Positions 16,248 to 23,724 of a stretch of 23,724 bases of DNA are shown here, in pieces. Location: the NCBI GenBank assembly GCA_900540625.1, contig UQGP01000034.1, forward strand, positions 1 to 23,724. Direction: 5' to 3'. Every line of letters begins with the position of its first letter. The stretch's first letter is position 1. The translations under genes were made by a program, and so were the position numbers. The notes below the pieces were generated by a model that saw only the letters and a program-made list of their open reading frames with translations, had not been told where the DNA came from and searched no databases. The DNA comes from an uncultured Porphyromonadaceae bacterium (GTDB lineage: Bacteria; Bacteroidota; Bacteroidia; Bacteroidales; Muribaculaceae).

Positions 16248-17300
16248 TCATGGACGGTACCAAAGGTATTGGCCTTCGAGTTGCAATTGCGGCATCTCGA
16301 TGTTGTTGGTGTATAGCGCTCCCGTACCCAATCCTTGCGGCAAGGACGGCGCGTAAGTGTCCACCCACGCGCCCAAGGCGGCGAGGCCGATGTTGCTTTC
16401 TAATGCCGACGTTGCCCACCATCCCATATCCTCGGTTTGGGCCACGCGTATCAGCGTGTCTGCACAGCCCAATCCGCCACACAAGGACGGTTTCAGTATA
16501 AGGTATTGCGGCCTTATACGCTGAATCGTGTCTATGGTTCGGTCTATATCGGCCGGGCGCATTATCAGGCTCTCGTCCAGCGCTATAGGTATCGGCGTAT
16601 GGCGGCACAGATCGGCCAGCTCGGCAACGTATTGCGGTCTAAGCGGCTGCTCGATCGAATGGATGTTCAGCGATGCCAGACGTTGCAGCCGTTTCATGGC
16701 CTCTTGGGGCGTAAAGGCGCCGTTGGCATCAAGTCGTATGACGGTGTCCGCTCCAGCGATGTCGCGCAAAGTCCGGAGCATTTTCAGTTCGGCATCGAAA
16801 TCCAATGCTCCGATTTTCACTTTGATGACTGAGAAGCCGTCTTCGACCTTGCGGCGCATACGTCGGCTCATTGTGTCTATATCACCCATCCACACCAATC
16901 CGTTGATTGTCACGGGTCTTTGGCCCTGTGTCCACGGACCTTGAGCCGGCAATGCCGGGGCGCCCTTGCGGCTGCCTTGTCCGAGCCGCAGCGCGGCCGC
17001 CCCGCATTCGAAGGCGAAGCGTATCGAGCTTTCGCCCGCGGCAAGGACGCACGGTTCACCTTCCATGTAGTCCCATGTGGCGGCGTCTCGGCATGCACGC
17101 TCAAGGCGTGTCTCGTAATCGGGGCTGTCTTCGGCGCTCAGCCCGGCAAAAAGCGGGCTCTCGGCTATGACTTGCCTCTCGGGGTCACGGTCATCGTACA
17201 TACGCACAAAATAGGTGTCTTTGTACGCCATACGTGCTCGCGAGGTGATGGCTACGAAATTGAAGTTCAGCCTGTGACGGCTCCAGTCGGCGTGAAGCAT
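16248..17300 (-). CDS. menC: o-succinylbenzoate synthase
   Basis: MenC dehydrates SHCHC to o-succinylbenzoate. It is a 350-residue enolase-superfamily protein with the full catalytic set. The Lys pair is in VIKVKIG (Lys160, Lys162) and metal ligands are Asp191 (RLDANG), Glu217 (SIEQP) and Asp242 (ALDES). The second-face Lys270 is in LILKPSLCGG, and SALESNIG follows at about 298-305. The start MLHADWSRHRLNFNF gives the usual N-terminal capping strand with TSRARMAYKDTYFV. It begins 4 nt after the menB stop, which implies translational coupling. Confidence 0.95.
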   Translation of the reverse strand: MLHADWSRHRLNFNFVAITSRARMAYKDTYFVRMYDDRDPERQVIAESPLFAGLSAEDSPDYETRLERACRDAATWDYMEGEPCVLAAGESSIRFAFECGAAALRLGQGSRKGAPALPAQGPWTQGQRPVTINGLVWMGDIDTMSRRMRRKVEDGFSVIKVKIGALDFDAELKMLRTLRDIAGADTVIRLDANGAFTPQEAMKRLQRLASLNIHSIEQPLRPQYVAELADLCRHTPIPIALDESLIMRPADIDRTIDTIQRIRPQYLILKPSLCGGLGCADTLIRVAQTEDMGWWATSALESNIGLAALGAWVDTYAPSLPQGLGTGALYTNNIEMPQLQLEGQYLWYRP

Positions 17301-17304
17301 CGTA

Positions 17305-18126
17305 TCAGCCCGGGAATTGAGGGTATTGGTCGAAATCCGGGTCGCGTTTTTCCAAGAAAGCGTTCTTGCCCTCTTGAGCTTCGTCCATCAGGTAGTACAT
17401 CAGTGTGGCATCTCCGGCCAGCTCCATCAGTCCGTGCTGTCCGTCCAATTCGGCATTGAGGCTGCGTTTGACCATGCGTATTGCAAAGGGGCTGCGCTTC
17501 ATGATGGTTTCGCACCACTCGACCACCTCGTCTTCGAGGCGTTCCAGGGGTACGACTTTATTAATCATACCCATTTCGAGCGCTTCTTGGGCCGTGTACT
17601 GACGGCACAGAAACCATATTTCACGTGCTTTTTTCTGCCCTACGCAGCGCGCCAGGTACGATGAGCCGAATCCGCCGTCAAAGCTGCCGACTTTCGGTCC
17701 GGTTTGGCCGAAACGAGCATTTTCGGAGGCGATAGTCAAGTCGCAGACCACTTGCAGAACGTTGCCGCCGCCTATGGCATATCCGTTGACCATAGCAATG
17801 ACGGGCTTGGTGAGCGAGCGTATAGCCTTGTGTACATCCAGAACGTTAAGACGCGGAGTGCCGTCGGCATCGCGGTAGCCACCACGGCTTTTGTAATGCT
17901 GGTCGCCGCCGCTGCAAAAAGCCTTGTCTCCGGCGCCGGTGAGTACAACCACTCGAATGTCGGAGCGGTCGCGGCAGATGCCGAGTGCCTCGAGTATTTG
18001 ATGGTTGGTCTGCGGCCTGAAAGCGTTGTATACTTCGGGCCTATTGATGGTGATGCGGGCGATGCCGTTGTAGTAGTCAAAAAGGATGTCGCTATATTCC
18101 TTTATGGGAGTCCATTGACGTGTCAT
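17305..18126 (-). CDS. menB: 1,4-dihydroxy-2-naphthoyl-CoA synthase
   Basis: MenB closes the second ring of the naphthoquinone head group from o-succinylbenzoyl-CoA. It is a 273-residue crotonase-fold protein with AFCSGGDQ at 69-76, NGYAIGGGNVLQVVCDL at 114-130, QTGPKVGSFDGGFGSSYLAR at 141-160 and GQKKAREIWFLCRQY at about 163-177. Gly143 in QTGPKV marks the bicarbonate-dependent type I MenB; type II enzymes carry Asp there. The C-terminus DQYPQFPG is typical of the family. It is the second gene of the operon, 53 nt after menD and 4 nt before menC. Confidence 0.97.
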   Translation of the reverse strand: MTRQWTPIKEYSDILFDYYNGIARITINRPEVYNAFRPQTNHQILEALGICRDRSDIRVVVLTGAGDKAFCSGGDQHYKSRGGYRDADGTPRLNVLDVHKAIRSLTKPVIAMVNGYAIGGGNVLQVVCDLTIASENARFGQTGPKVGSFDGGFGSSYLARCVGQKKAREIWFLCRQYTAQEALEMGMINKVVPLERLEDEVVEWCETIMKRSPFAIRMVKRSLNAELDGQHGLMELAGDATLMYYLMDEAQEGKNAFLEKRDPDFDQYPQFPG

Positions 18127-18179
18127 GCTGAGCGTGTTTATTGACGTATGATAGGTGTTTATATACTATTCTTTTGTAG

Positions 18180-19877
18180 TTATATACTGTTTTTGTATAG
18201 TGTGTACAAGCGTTTAAAGACTTTTACCCCGGTTTCGGGCGGAACGACGACTTCGAGTATACATGGAGAGTCGGTACGTGCAGCCATGGCCTCAAACTCG
18301 GATTCCAAAGCGTCAAGGCTGTCGGCGCGGTAGTACCCGAATCCGCGACTGTTGCATACAGCCTCCAGCGGCAGAATAACTCCGCCGGCCAGATATTGCG
18401 GCATTGCCGGCAGGTGACGAGTATTGGCGATGGCGCGGAAAATGCCGCCGCCGGAGTTGTTGATTACCACCATTTTGAAGGTTGCCGGGATGTCTTCTAC
18501 CAATAATGCGCCGAAGTCGTATTGCGCACTCATATCACCGGTAAGCAGCAGTGTGGTATGACGCGAGCCCATAGACGCGCCTATGGCCGTGGAGGTGCTG
18601 CCATCGATGCCGTTGACTCCGCGGTTGGCGTCTACGCGCCGCAGGTGTGTGCAGCCGGCTGTCTGGGCATACCGGACCGTTGTCCCGTTAGACAGGTGCA
18701 GTCCCCAGTCGTCGGGCATAGACTCGATGATGTGACGTATAGCTGTCAATTCGCACCAGGGTAGGGCGTCGCAGAATATTCTGTTGGCTTCCCGGGCCTT
18801 GGCTACGGTCTCGCGCCATAGTGCGGCATAGCCGTTGTCGATGGCATCGGCACTGATTGCCGCAGCCAGTTCGGGTAGTGCCAATTGCGGCGTTGCTTGT
18901 ATGGACGCTGTTTGGCATAGGAATGTATCCACGGCCGGTCCTTCGGTGCCTATGTGCAGGTGCTGCGTGATTTTGTGTGCGGCGCCGTCGCGCAACCAGT
19001 CCTTGGCAAGAGCCGAAGTGATGCCGCCGCCCGAAGTAATCACTATGTCCGGCAATAAGGTGCGCCGTTGTTCGGGTGTCAAGGCGTTAAGCACGGTGTC
19101 GATATTGAATCCGCAGTCGCGAATATTGCTTAGAATGTCGGTGGCTACAGCCACGTTTGGCAGTGCGGCTAATTGCGACAGCGCGTTGCGAACCGTATCG
19201 CAGGGTGGCATAGGCCCGGCAAGAAACAGTACCCGGGCTTTGCGTAGCGTCTCCGACTCGTGTGGCGCAAGCGAAAAGCCGGAGCATCTGCCCATGGAGC
19301 GTATGACGGGTGCATGGTCTTCGTCTGCAATGTCTACCGTTTTGCCGAGCGGTGAGTCTATTTGGATGTTGAGGTGTACGGGCCCTTGGCCGCGTATTTC
19401 ATCGCCCTTGGCTATGCAAAGTGTTTCGTTGATTACGCGTATGGCTGCGCGAGTCTCTTGGTCGTTGTGCAGCACCGGGATGTCCCGAGAAGCACGTACG
19501 ACTGCATCCAGGGCTCCGGCTTGGCGTATGGTCTGACCGTCGGCCTGCCCGATCCATTGACGCGGCCTGTCAGCCGAAATCACGATGAGCGGCACTTGGC
19601 GGTAAAATGCTTCGGCACATGCCGGCGCCATATTGAGTACGGCGCTGCCCGAAGTGCAAGCCACGGCCGTCGGTCGGCCTTGTTCGACTGCCATGCCGAG
19701 GGCGACAAAGGCCGCCACTCGCTCATCTATGACGTGATGCAAGGTCAATTCGGACGCTGCCGCGGCCTGAACCAGTGGCGCATTGCGCGTACCGGGGCAT
19801 ACCACGATGTCGGTGATGCCCCATTGAAACAGCAGGTCCATAAGTGCCCTGCATATATAATGGGCTGTATTGGTCAT
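18180..19877 (-). CDS. menD: SEPHCHC synthase (MenD)
   Basis: MenD is a thiamine-diphosphate enzyme that joins 2-oxoglutarate to isochorismate. From ATG 19877 it has 565 residues, matching the family's 550-580. The N-terminal part holds VVCPGTRNAPLVQAA (usually SPGSRNAP) and VIDERVAAFVALG, with Glu52 the activating glutamate. The centre has SADRPRQWIGQADGQTIRQ. The C-terminal ThDP/metal site shows VNGIDGSTSTAIGA and LLTGDMSAQYDFGALL, ending VVINNSGGGIFR. A longer frame reaches 20141, but those 88 extra residues are unlike MenD and overlap the region of the divergent typA promoter. It is the first gene of the men operon; menF is not upstream. Confidence 0.95.
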   Translation of the reverse strand: MTNTAHYICRALMDLLFQWGITDIVVCPGTRNAPLVQAAAASELTLHHVIDERVAAFVALGMAVEQGRPTAVACTSGSAVLNMAPACAEAFYRQVPLIVISADRPRQWIGQADGQTIRQAGALDAVVRASRDIPVLHNDQETRAAIRVINETLCIAKGDEIRGQGPVHLNIQIDSPLGKTVDIADEDHAPVIRSMGRCSGFSLAPHESETLRKARVLFLAGPMPPCDTVRNALSQLAALPNVAVATDILSNIRDCGFNIDTVLNALTPEQRRTLLPDIVITSGGGITSALAKDWLRDGAAHKITQHLHIGTEGPAVDTFLCQTASIQATPQLALPELAAAISADAIDNGYAALWRETVAKAREANRIFCDALPWCELTAIRHIIESMPDDWGLHLSNGTTVRYAQTAGCTHLRRVDANRGVNGIDGSTSTAIGASMGSRHTTLLLTGDMSAQYDFGALLVEDIPATFKMVVINNSGGGIFRAIANTRHLPAMPQYLAGGVILPLEAVCNSRGFGYYRADSLDALESEFEAMAARTDSPCILEVVVPPETGVKVFKRLYTLYKNSI

Positions 19878-20026
19878 TGTATTCAATGTCTTGGTATTTG
19901 AGCCTTTAAGGCCGCGCTGAAAGCCGGGATACTGCGGCATAATATACAGGTAGCAACTGCATTTCGGGCAGCGTCTGTCATAAAAATACTGCGTATACTC
20001 TCCGGCGTCTTCGGCGAGTTGTACTG

Positions 20027-20034
20027 CAAAGATA
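20027..20034 (-). promoter_or_regulatory. -7 box of the men operon
   Basis: The minus strand reads TATCTTTG, matching TAnnTTTG. No convincing -33 box is seen. It would give a leader of about 140 nt to the menD ATG at 19877. It lies back to back with the typA box about 65 bp away. Confidence 0.4.
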
Positions 20035-20098
20035 CGCATATTTCGCGAGAAAATACCTTGTCGGCTGTTTTGCCAATGGATATGTCCGCCAAAATGCT

Positions 20099-20106
20099 TA
20101 ACTTTG
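20099..20106 (+). promoter_or_regulatory. -7 box of typA
   Basis: TAACTTTG matches the consensus; the nearest TTTG (20069-20072) is 26 bp upstream, too far for a standard -33 box. A start near 20113 excludes the TTG at 20111 and supports the ATG at 20150. Confidence 0.45.
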
Positions 20107-20149
20107 CAGGTTGAAAGAGCAAAGAAATAAGGAATATACACATCTTTAT

Positions 20150-21946
20150 ATGCAGAATATACGCAATATTGCCATCATCGCCCACGTGGACCACGGCAAG
20201 ACTACCGTCGTGGACAAGATGCTGATGGCCGGACACCTTTTCAGAGACAACCAAAATGCCGGCGAATTGATTCTCGACAGCAACGACCTCGAGCGCGAAC
20301 GCGGCATAACAATACTCTCCAAAAACGTCTCCATCAATTACAAAGGGACAAAAATCAATATTATAGACACTCCGGGACACGCCGACTTCGGCGGCGAAGT
20401 GGAGCGCGTGCTCAATATGGCCGACGGCTGTCTGTTGTTGGTCGATGCCTTCGAAGGCCCGATGCCTCAGACGCGTTTCGTCCTTCAAAAGGCGCTTCAG
20501 ATAGGACTTAAGCCCATTGTCGTCATAAACAAGGTGGATAAACCCAATTGCCGCCCGGACGAAGTGCAGGAGATGGTCTTCGACCTGATGTTCAATCTCG
20601 ATGCCACAGAAGACCAGCTTAATTTCCCGACACTTTTCGGCTCGGCCAAGCAAGGATGGATGAGCACTGATTGGCGCAAGCCCACCGACAACATCCTGCC
20701 GTTGCTTGATGCCATTATCGAATACATCCCCGCGCCGCAGACGCTTGAGGGTGATGCCCAAATGCTGATTACTTCGCTCGATTTCAGCAACTACGTAGGT
20801 CGTATCGCGGTAGGTCGAGTACACCGCGGCACTTTGCGCGAAGGCATGGATATAGCTTTGATGCGCAAGGATGGCAGCATCTCGCGCCAGCGTATCAAGG
20901 AGTTGCACACCTTTGAGGGCATGGGCCGCAAGCGTGTCAGCGAGGTCAGCAGCGGCGATATTTGCGCCCTGGTAGGCATCGAAGGTTTCGAAATCGGTGA
21001 CACCGTGGCCGATATCAACAACCCGGAGGCACTGCCACGCATAGCCATAGACGAACCCACAATGTCTATGACTTTTACCATCAACGACAGCCCCTTCTTC
21101 GGCCGCGACGGCAAGTACGTTACATCGCGACACATCGGCGACCGTCTTATGCGCGAGCTTGACCGCAACCTCGCACTGCGCGTGACCAAGGCTCCGCACG
21201 AGGACGTTTGGACCGTCTATGGCCGAGGTGTACTGCACTTGTCGGTGCTTATCGAGACTATGCGTCGCGAAGGTTACGAACTGCAAGTGGGTCAACCGCA
21301 GGTGATTGTCAAGGAAATAGACGGCCGCAAGTGCGAACCCGTCGAATTGCTGACAATCAACGTCACCGATGAATATGCCTCCAAAATCATAGATATGGTG
21401 ACCCGTCGTAAGGGCGAGTTGACAAGTATGACTTCCAATGGAGGACGCACCAATCTGGAATTTCAGATACCGTCGCGCGGCATCATAGGACTGCGCAACA
21501 ATGTGCTTACGGCCAGTGCCGGCGAGGCCATTATGGCTCACCGCTTCTATGAGTATCAGCCGTGGAAGGGCGACATCGAGCGCCGTACCAACGGCTCGCT
21601 TATAGCGATGGAAGCCGGTACGGCATACGCGTACGCCATAGACAAATTGCAAGACCGCGGCCGCTTCTTCATTTTTCCCCAGGAAGAAGTGTACGCCGGA
21701 CAAGTTGTGGGCGAGAATGCCAAGGAAAATGACATTGTCGTCAATGTCACCAAGAGCAAGAAACTCACCAATATGCGCGCATCGGGCGCCGATGACAAGG
21801 CTCGTATAGTGCCGCCTGTGGTGTTCAGCCTTGAGGAAGCCCTCGAGTATATCAAGGAAGACGAATATGTCGAAGTGACGCCGCACCATCTGCGTCTGCG
21901 CAAAATCATACTTGACGAAACCGAACGCAAGCGCGCCAACAGATAA
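20150..21946 (+). CDS. typA: translational GTPase TypA/BipA
   Basis: TypA is a ribosome-binding GTPase of the EF-G family, involved in ribosome assembly and in growth under stress. From ATG 20150 it has 598 residues, in line with the family's roughly 600. The G motifs are AHVDHGKTT (G1, 11-19), RGITI (G2, 51-55), DTPGH (G3, 73-77) and NKVD (G4, 127-130). They are followed by an EF-Tu-like domain II, domain III, an EF-G-like domain V (LEFQIPSRGIIGLRN) and the BipA-specific C-terminal domain (KKLTNMRASGADDKARIVPP). It is divergent from menD and 42 nt upstream of folP, so folP and cdaA are probably read from its promoter. Confidence 0.97.
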   Translation: MQNIRNIAIIAHVDHGKTTVVDKMLMAGHLFRDNQNAGELILDSNDLERERGITILSKNVSINYKGTKINIIDTPGHADFGGEVERVLNMADGCLLLVDAFEGPMPQTRFVLQKALQIGLKPIVVINKVDKPNCRPDEVQEMVFDLMFNLDATEDQLNFPTLFGSAKQGWMSTDWRKPTDNILPLLDAIIEYIPAPQTLEGDAQMLITSLDFSNYVGRIAVGRVHRGTLREGMDIALMRKDGSISRQRIKELHTFEGMGRKRVSEVSSGDICALVGIEGFEIGDTVADINNPEALPRIAIDEPTMSMTFTINDSPFFGRDGKYVTSRHIGDRLMRELDRNLALRVTKAPHEDVWTVYGRGVLHLSVLIETMRREGYELQVGQPQVIVKEIDGRKCEPVELLTINVTDEYASKIIDMVTRRKGELTSMTSNGGRTNLEFQIPSRGIIGLRNNVLTASAGEAIMAHRFYEYQPWKGDIERRTNGSLIAMEAGTAYAYAIDKLQDRGRFFIFPQEEVYAGQVVGENAKENDIVVNVTKSKKLTNMRASGADDKARIVPPVVFSLEEALEYIKEDEYVEVTPHHLRLRKIILDETERKRANR

Positions 21947-21988
21947 TCGCCTTTAGGGCGCATATCCTAATTGTTTAATATCAAACGT

Positions 21989-22831
21989 ATGCAGCCATTT
22001 ACCATAAAATTGCGAGGCAAGATTGAGACCGTTGACCATCCTTGGGTGATGGGCATACTCAACGTTACTGACGACTCGTTTTACGGTGGGTCGCGTGCTT
22101 TTGATGAAGAAGCGGTGGCGACGCGCGTGCGTACGTTGCTGGACGAAGGTGCCGATGCCATAGATGTCGGCGCATGTTCGACGCGCCCCGGATGTGCATG
22201 TGTCACGGCCGAGGAAGAACGTCGCCGCTTGGATATGGGGATGCGCGTGTTGCGGTCTATAGACTCGCATGTACCGGTAAGTGTGGATACCTTCCGCGCC
22301 GATATTGCCCGCCATTGCGTCAAAGACCTCGGAGTGGATATAATCAACGACATCTCCGGAGCAGGCGATCCGGAGATGGCACAAACGGTGGCCGAACTCG
22401 GCGTCCCCTATGTGCTGATGCACATGCGCGGCACTCCCTCGGATATGCAACGGCGCACCGATTACGGCGAAGACGTGGTCGCCTCGGTACTCACCGAGAT
22501 GTCACGCAGTTACGAACGCCTTGTATGCGCCGGGGTAGGCGATATTATTATTGACCCCGGATTCGGATTTGCCAAGACGCTTGAACAGAACTACGAGCTT
22601 ATGCGCCACTTGGAAGCATTTGCCGTATTCGGACGTCCTATTTTTGTAGGCATATCACGCAAAAGTATGATTACTCGCCTTTTGGACATACCTACCGATG
22701 CGGCGCTCAACGCCACAACGGCGCTCAATACCATTGCCTTGGAACGGGGCGCCGCGATACTGCGCGTGCACGATGTGCGCGCCGCCAAACAGGCCGTGAC
22801 CATATACGAAGCTGTCTACGGACGACTTTGA
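21989..22831 (+). CDS. folP: dihydropteroate synthase
   Basis: FolP condenses p-aminobenzoate with dihydropterin pyrophosphate in folate synthesis and is the sulfonamide target. From ATG 21989 it has 280 residues, a normal length. Motifs in order are ILNVTDDSF at 23-31 (usually NVTPDSF), IDVGACSTRPG at 58-68, VSVDTFRADI near 98-106, DIINDISG at 117-124, YVLMHMRGTP at 141-150, DPGFGFAKT at 189-197, GISRKSM at 221-227 and the terminal RVHDV at 259-263. The Lys of SRKS and the Arg-His of RVHDV are pterin- and phosphate-binding residues. A TTG at 21971 is the alternative start. It lies 42 nt after typA and 41 nt before cdaA; the folP-cdaA pairing is typical of Bacteroidetes. Confidence 0.96.
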   Translation: MQPFTIKLRGKIETVDHPWVMGILNVTDDSFYGGSRAFDEEAVATRVRTLLDEGADAIDVGACSTRPGCACVTAEEERRRLDMGMRVLRSIDSHVPVSVDTFRADIARHCVKDLGVDIINDISGAGDPEMAQTVAELGVPYVLMHMRGTPSDMQRRTDYGEDVVASVLTEMSRSYERLVCAGVGDIIIDPGFGFAKTLEQNYELMRHLEAFAVFGRPIFVGISRKSMITRLLDIPTDAALNATTALNTIALERGAAILRVHDVRAAKQAVTIYEAVYGRL

Positions 22832-22872
22832 CTGTATTCATCTCTACTCACCTCCGCTTTATTTGACTGCTT

Positions 22873-23649
22873 ATGCCGGAATTTGGAATTAAAGACGCAA
22901 TCGATATACTGATCGTAGCGGTATTGCTGTACTATATTTTCCGGCTTATGAAAGAGTCCGGCACCATAAACATATTCTATGGTGTGATGGCGTTCATAGC
23001 CGTATGGGCGGTGGCCAGTGAGGTCTTTGAGTTACGCCTGACCGGGTCGATACTCGACCAATTTGTGTCCATCGGCCTATTGGTGCTGGTCATTATATTC
23101 CAAGATCAAATAAAACGTTTTCTTATCGATTTGGGTAGCCATCGACGGTGGCGCTTTCTGCACAGGCTCTTCAACCATCGCGATGATGCCGATGCGGTCA
23201 ACCTGCGCGCCGAAATTATGCCCATTGTGTATGCATGTATGGCTATGTCCAAGACCAAAACCGGAGCGCTGATTGTTATACAGCAAAATATGTCTTTGGA
23301 ATCTATCGCCAAAAGCGGAGATATAATAGACGCGGCCATCAATACGCGCCTTATCGAAAATATCTTTTTCAAGAACTCGCCGCTGCATGACGGAGCAATG
23401 ATTATAGCCAATCACCGCATAGTCGCTGCCGGGTGTATCTTGCCGGTGAGCCACGACAACAGTGTGCCACGTTCGCTTGGCCTGCGTCACCGTTCGGCTC
23501 TCGGTATAGCTCAGGAGACGGACGCTATAGCCGTAGTCGTCAGCGAAGAAACGGGCTATATTTCAGTGGCACATCGCGGCGCCTTGCGTGTCAAGTTGTC
23601 CACGGCCGATTTGGAGAAAATTCTTTACGAGGGAATGTCGCACGAATAA
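22873..23649 (+). CDS. cdaA: diadenylate cyclase CdaA
   Basis: CdaA makes the second messenger c-di-AMP from two ATP and is tied to cell-wall and osmotic balance. It has 258 residues, with three N-terminal membrane helices (about 9-25, 33-50 and 60-76) and then a cytoplasmic DAC domain. Catalytic motifs are present: GALIVIQ at 131-137, the metal-binding DGA in LHDGAMII (173-175) and RHRSA at 205-209. The linker DQIKRFLIDLG matches the family. No CdaR (YbbR) gene follows within the visible 75 bp. Its place after folP, rather than beside cdaR-glmM as in Firmicutes, is the Bacteroidetes arrangement. Confidence 0.96.
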   Translation: MPEFGIKDAIDILIVAVLLYYIFRLMKESGTINIFYGVMAFIAVWAVASEVFELRLTGSILDQFVSIGLLVLVIIFQDQIKRFLIDLGSHRRWRFLHRLFNHRDDADAVNLRAEIMPIVYACMAMSKTKTGALIVIQQNMSLESIAKSGDIIDAAINTRLIENIFFKNSPLHDGAMIIANHRIVAAGCILPVSHDNSVPRSLGLRHRSALGIAQETDAIAVVVSEETGYISVAHRGALRVKLSTADLEKILYEGMSHE

Positions 23650-23650
23650 T

Positions 23651-23673
23651 CACCATCCGACATATATATGGTG
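23651..23673 (+). terminator. weak hairpin after cdaA
   Basis: CACCAT (23651-23656) can pair with ATGGTG (23668-23673) around an AT-rich 11-nt loop, starting 2 bases past the cdaA stop. There is no T-run directly after it, so it is a tentative terminator. Confidence 0.3.
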
Positions 23674-23724
23674 GTGTGTCATAATAGCGAATTATTGTAG
23701 GAATGCAATCCATTGCGCTCGCAG

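Noticed and set aside
19878..20141. N-terminal extension of menD to 20141
   Set aside because: The 88 extra residues are unlike MenD, would overlap the likely men promoter and run into the typA leader; the family starts at the MTNTAHYICR position.
19883..21889. 668-codon minus-strand frame opposite typA
   Set aside because: It covers the conserved typA gene exactly antisense and its translation matches no protein family; its length comes from codon bias in typA.

Overview
The window looks like a chromosomal segment of a gut-type Bacteroidales, most like the Muribaculaceae/Bacteroides group; the family-level placement is inference. The supporting signs are several promoter boxes of the Bacteroidetes type (TAnnTTTG, usually TAACTTTG), weak or absent Shine-Dalgarno sequences, lipoproteins with an acidic patch after the lipobox cysteine, a run of DUF4493-type lipoproteins, and the folP-cdaA gene pair.

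Layout. Positions 1-567 hold the N-terminal scrap of an ISL3-type transposase (minus strand) and a strong two-part hairpin behind ppdK. Positions 568-3279 (minus) are pyruvate phosphate dikinase. A gene-poor gap of about 760 bp follows, with two outward promoters and a 49-codon orphan ORF just ahead of a serpin lipoprotein (4044-5297). Next come a Crp/Fnr regulator (5558-6256) and, convergent to it, a two-gene minus-strand unit made of a small two-helix membrane protein and a membrane-anchored J-like protein that lacks the HPD motif. Positions 7947-14080 form a three-gene plus-strand operon of DUF4493 surface lipoproteins. All three share a second Ig-like domain; two also carry a fibronectin-III-like domain and a C-terminal PCMD-like domain. 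The operon ends tail to tail against an AraC-family regulator (14249-15142, minus), with one terminator-like hairpin for each side.

Positions 15225-19877 (minus) are a menaquinone operon in the order menD-menB-menC-menE. It covers the steps from isochorismate to dihydroxynaphthoyl-CoA, apart from the SHCHC synthase (menH) step. The isochorismate synthase gene (menF) normally found at its head is not there; divergent typA occupies that position. From 20150 to 23649 (plus) run typA/bipA (ribosome-associated GTPase), folP (dihydropteroate synthase) and cdaA (membrane diadenylate cyclase), closely spaced and probably co-transcribed.

Most of the window is ordinary housekeeping. The parts most worth a second look are the DUF4493 operon with its shared middle domain, the surface serpin whose reactive loop predicts an elastase-like target, the HPD-less membrane J-protein pair, the orphan ORF in the serpin leader, and the truncated men operon. 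I found no tRNA, rRNA, CRISPR array, intact mobile element or clear riboswitch.
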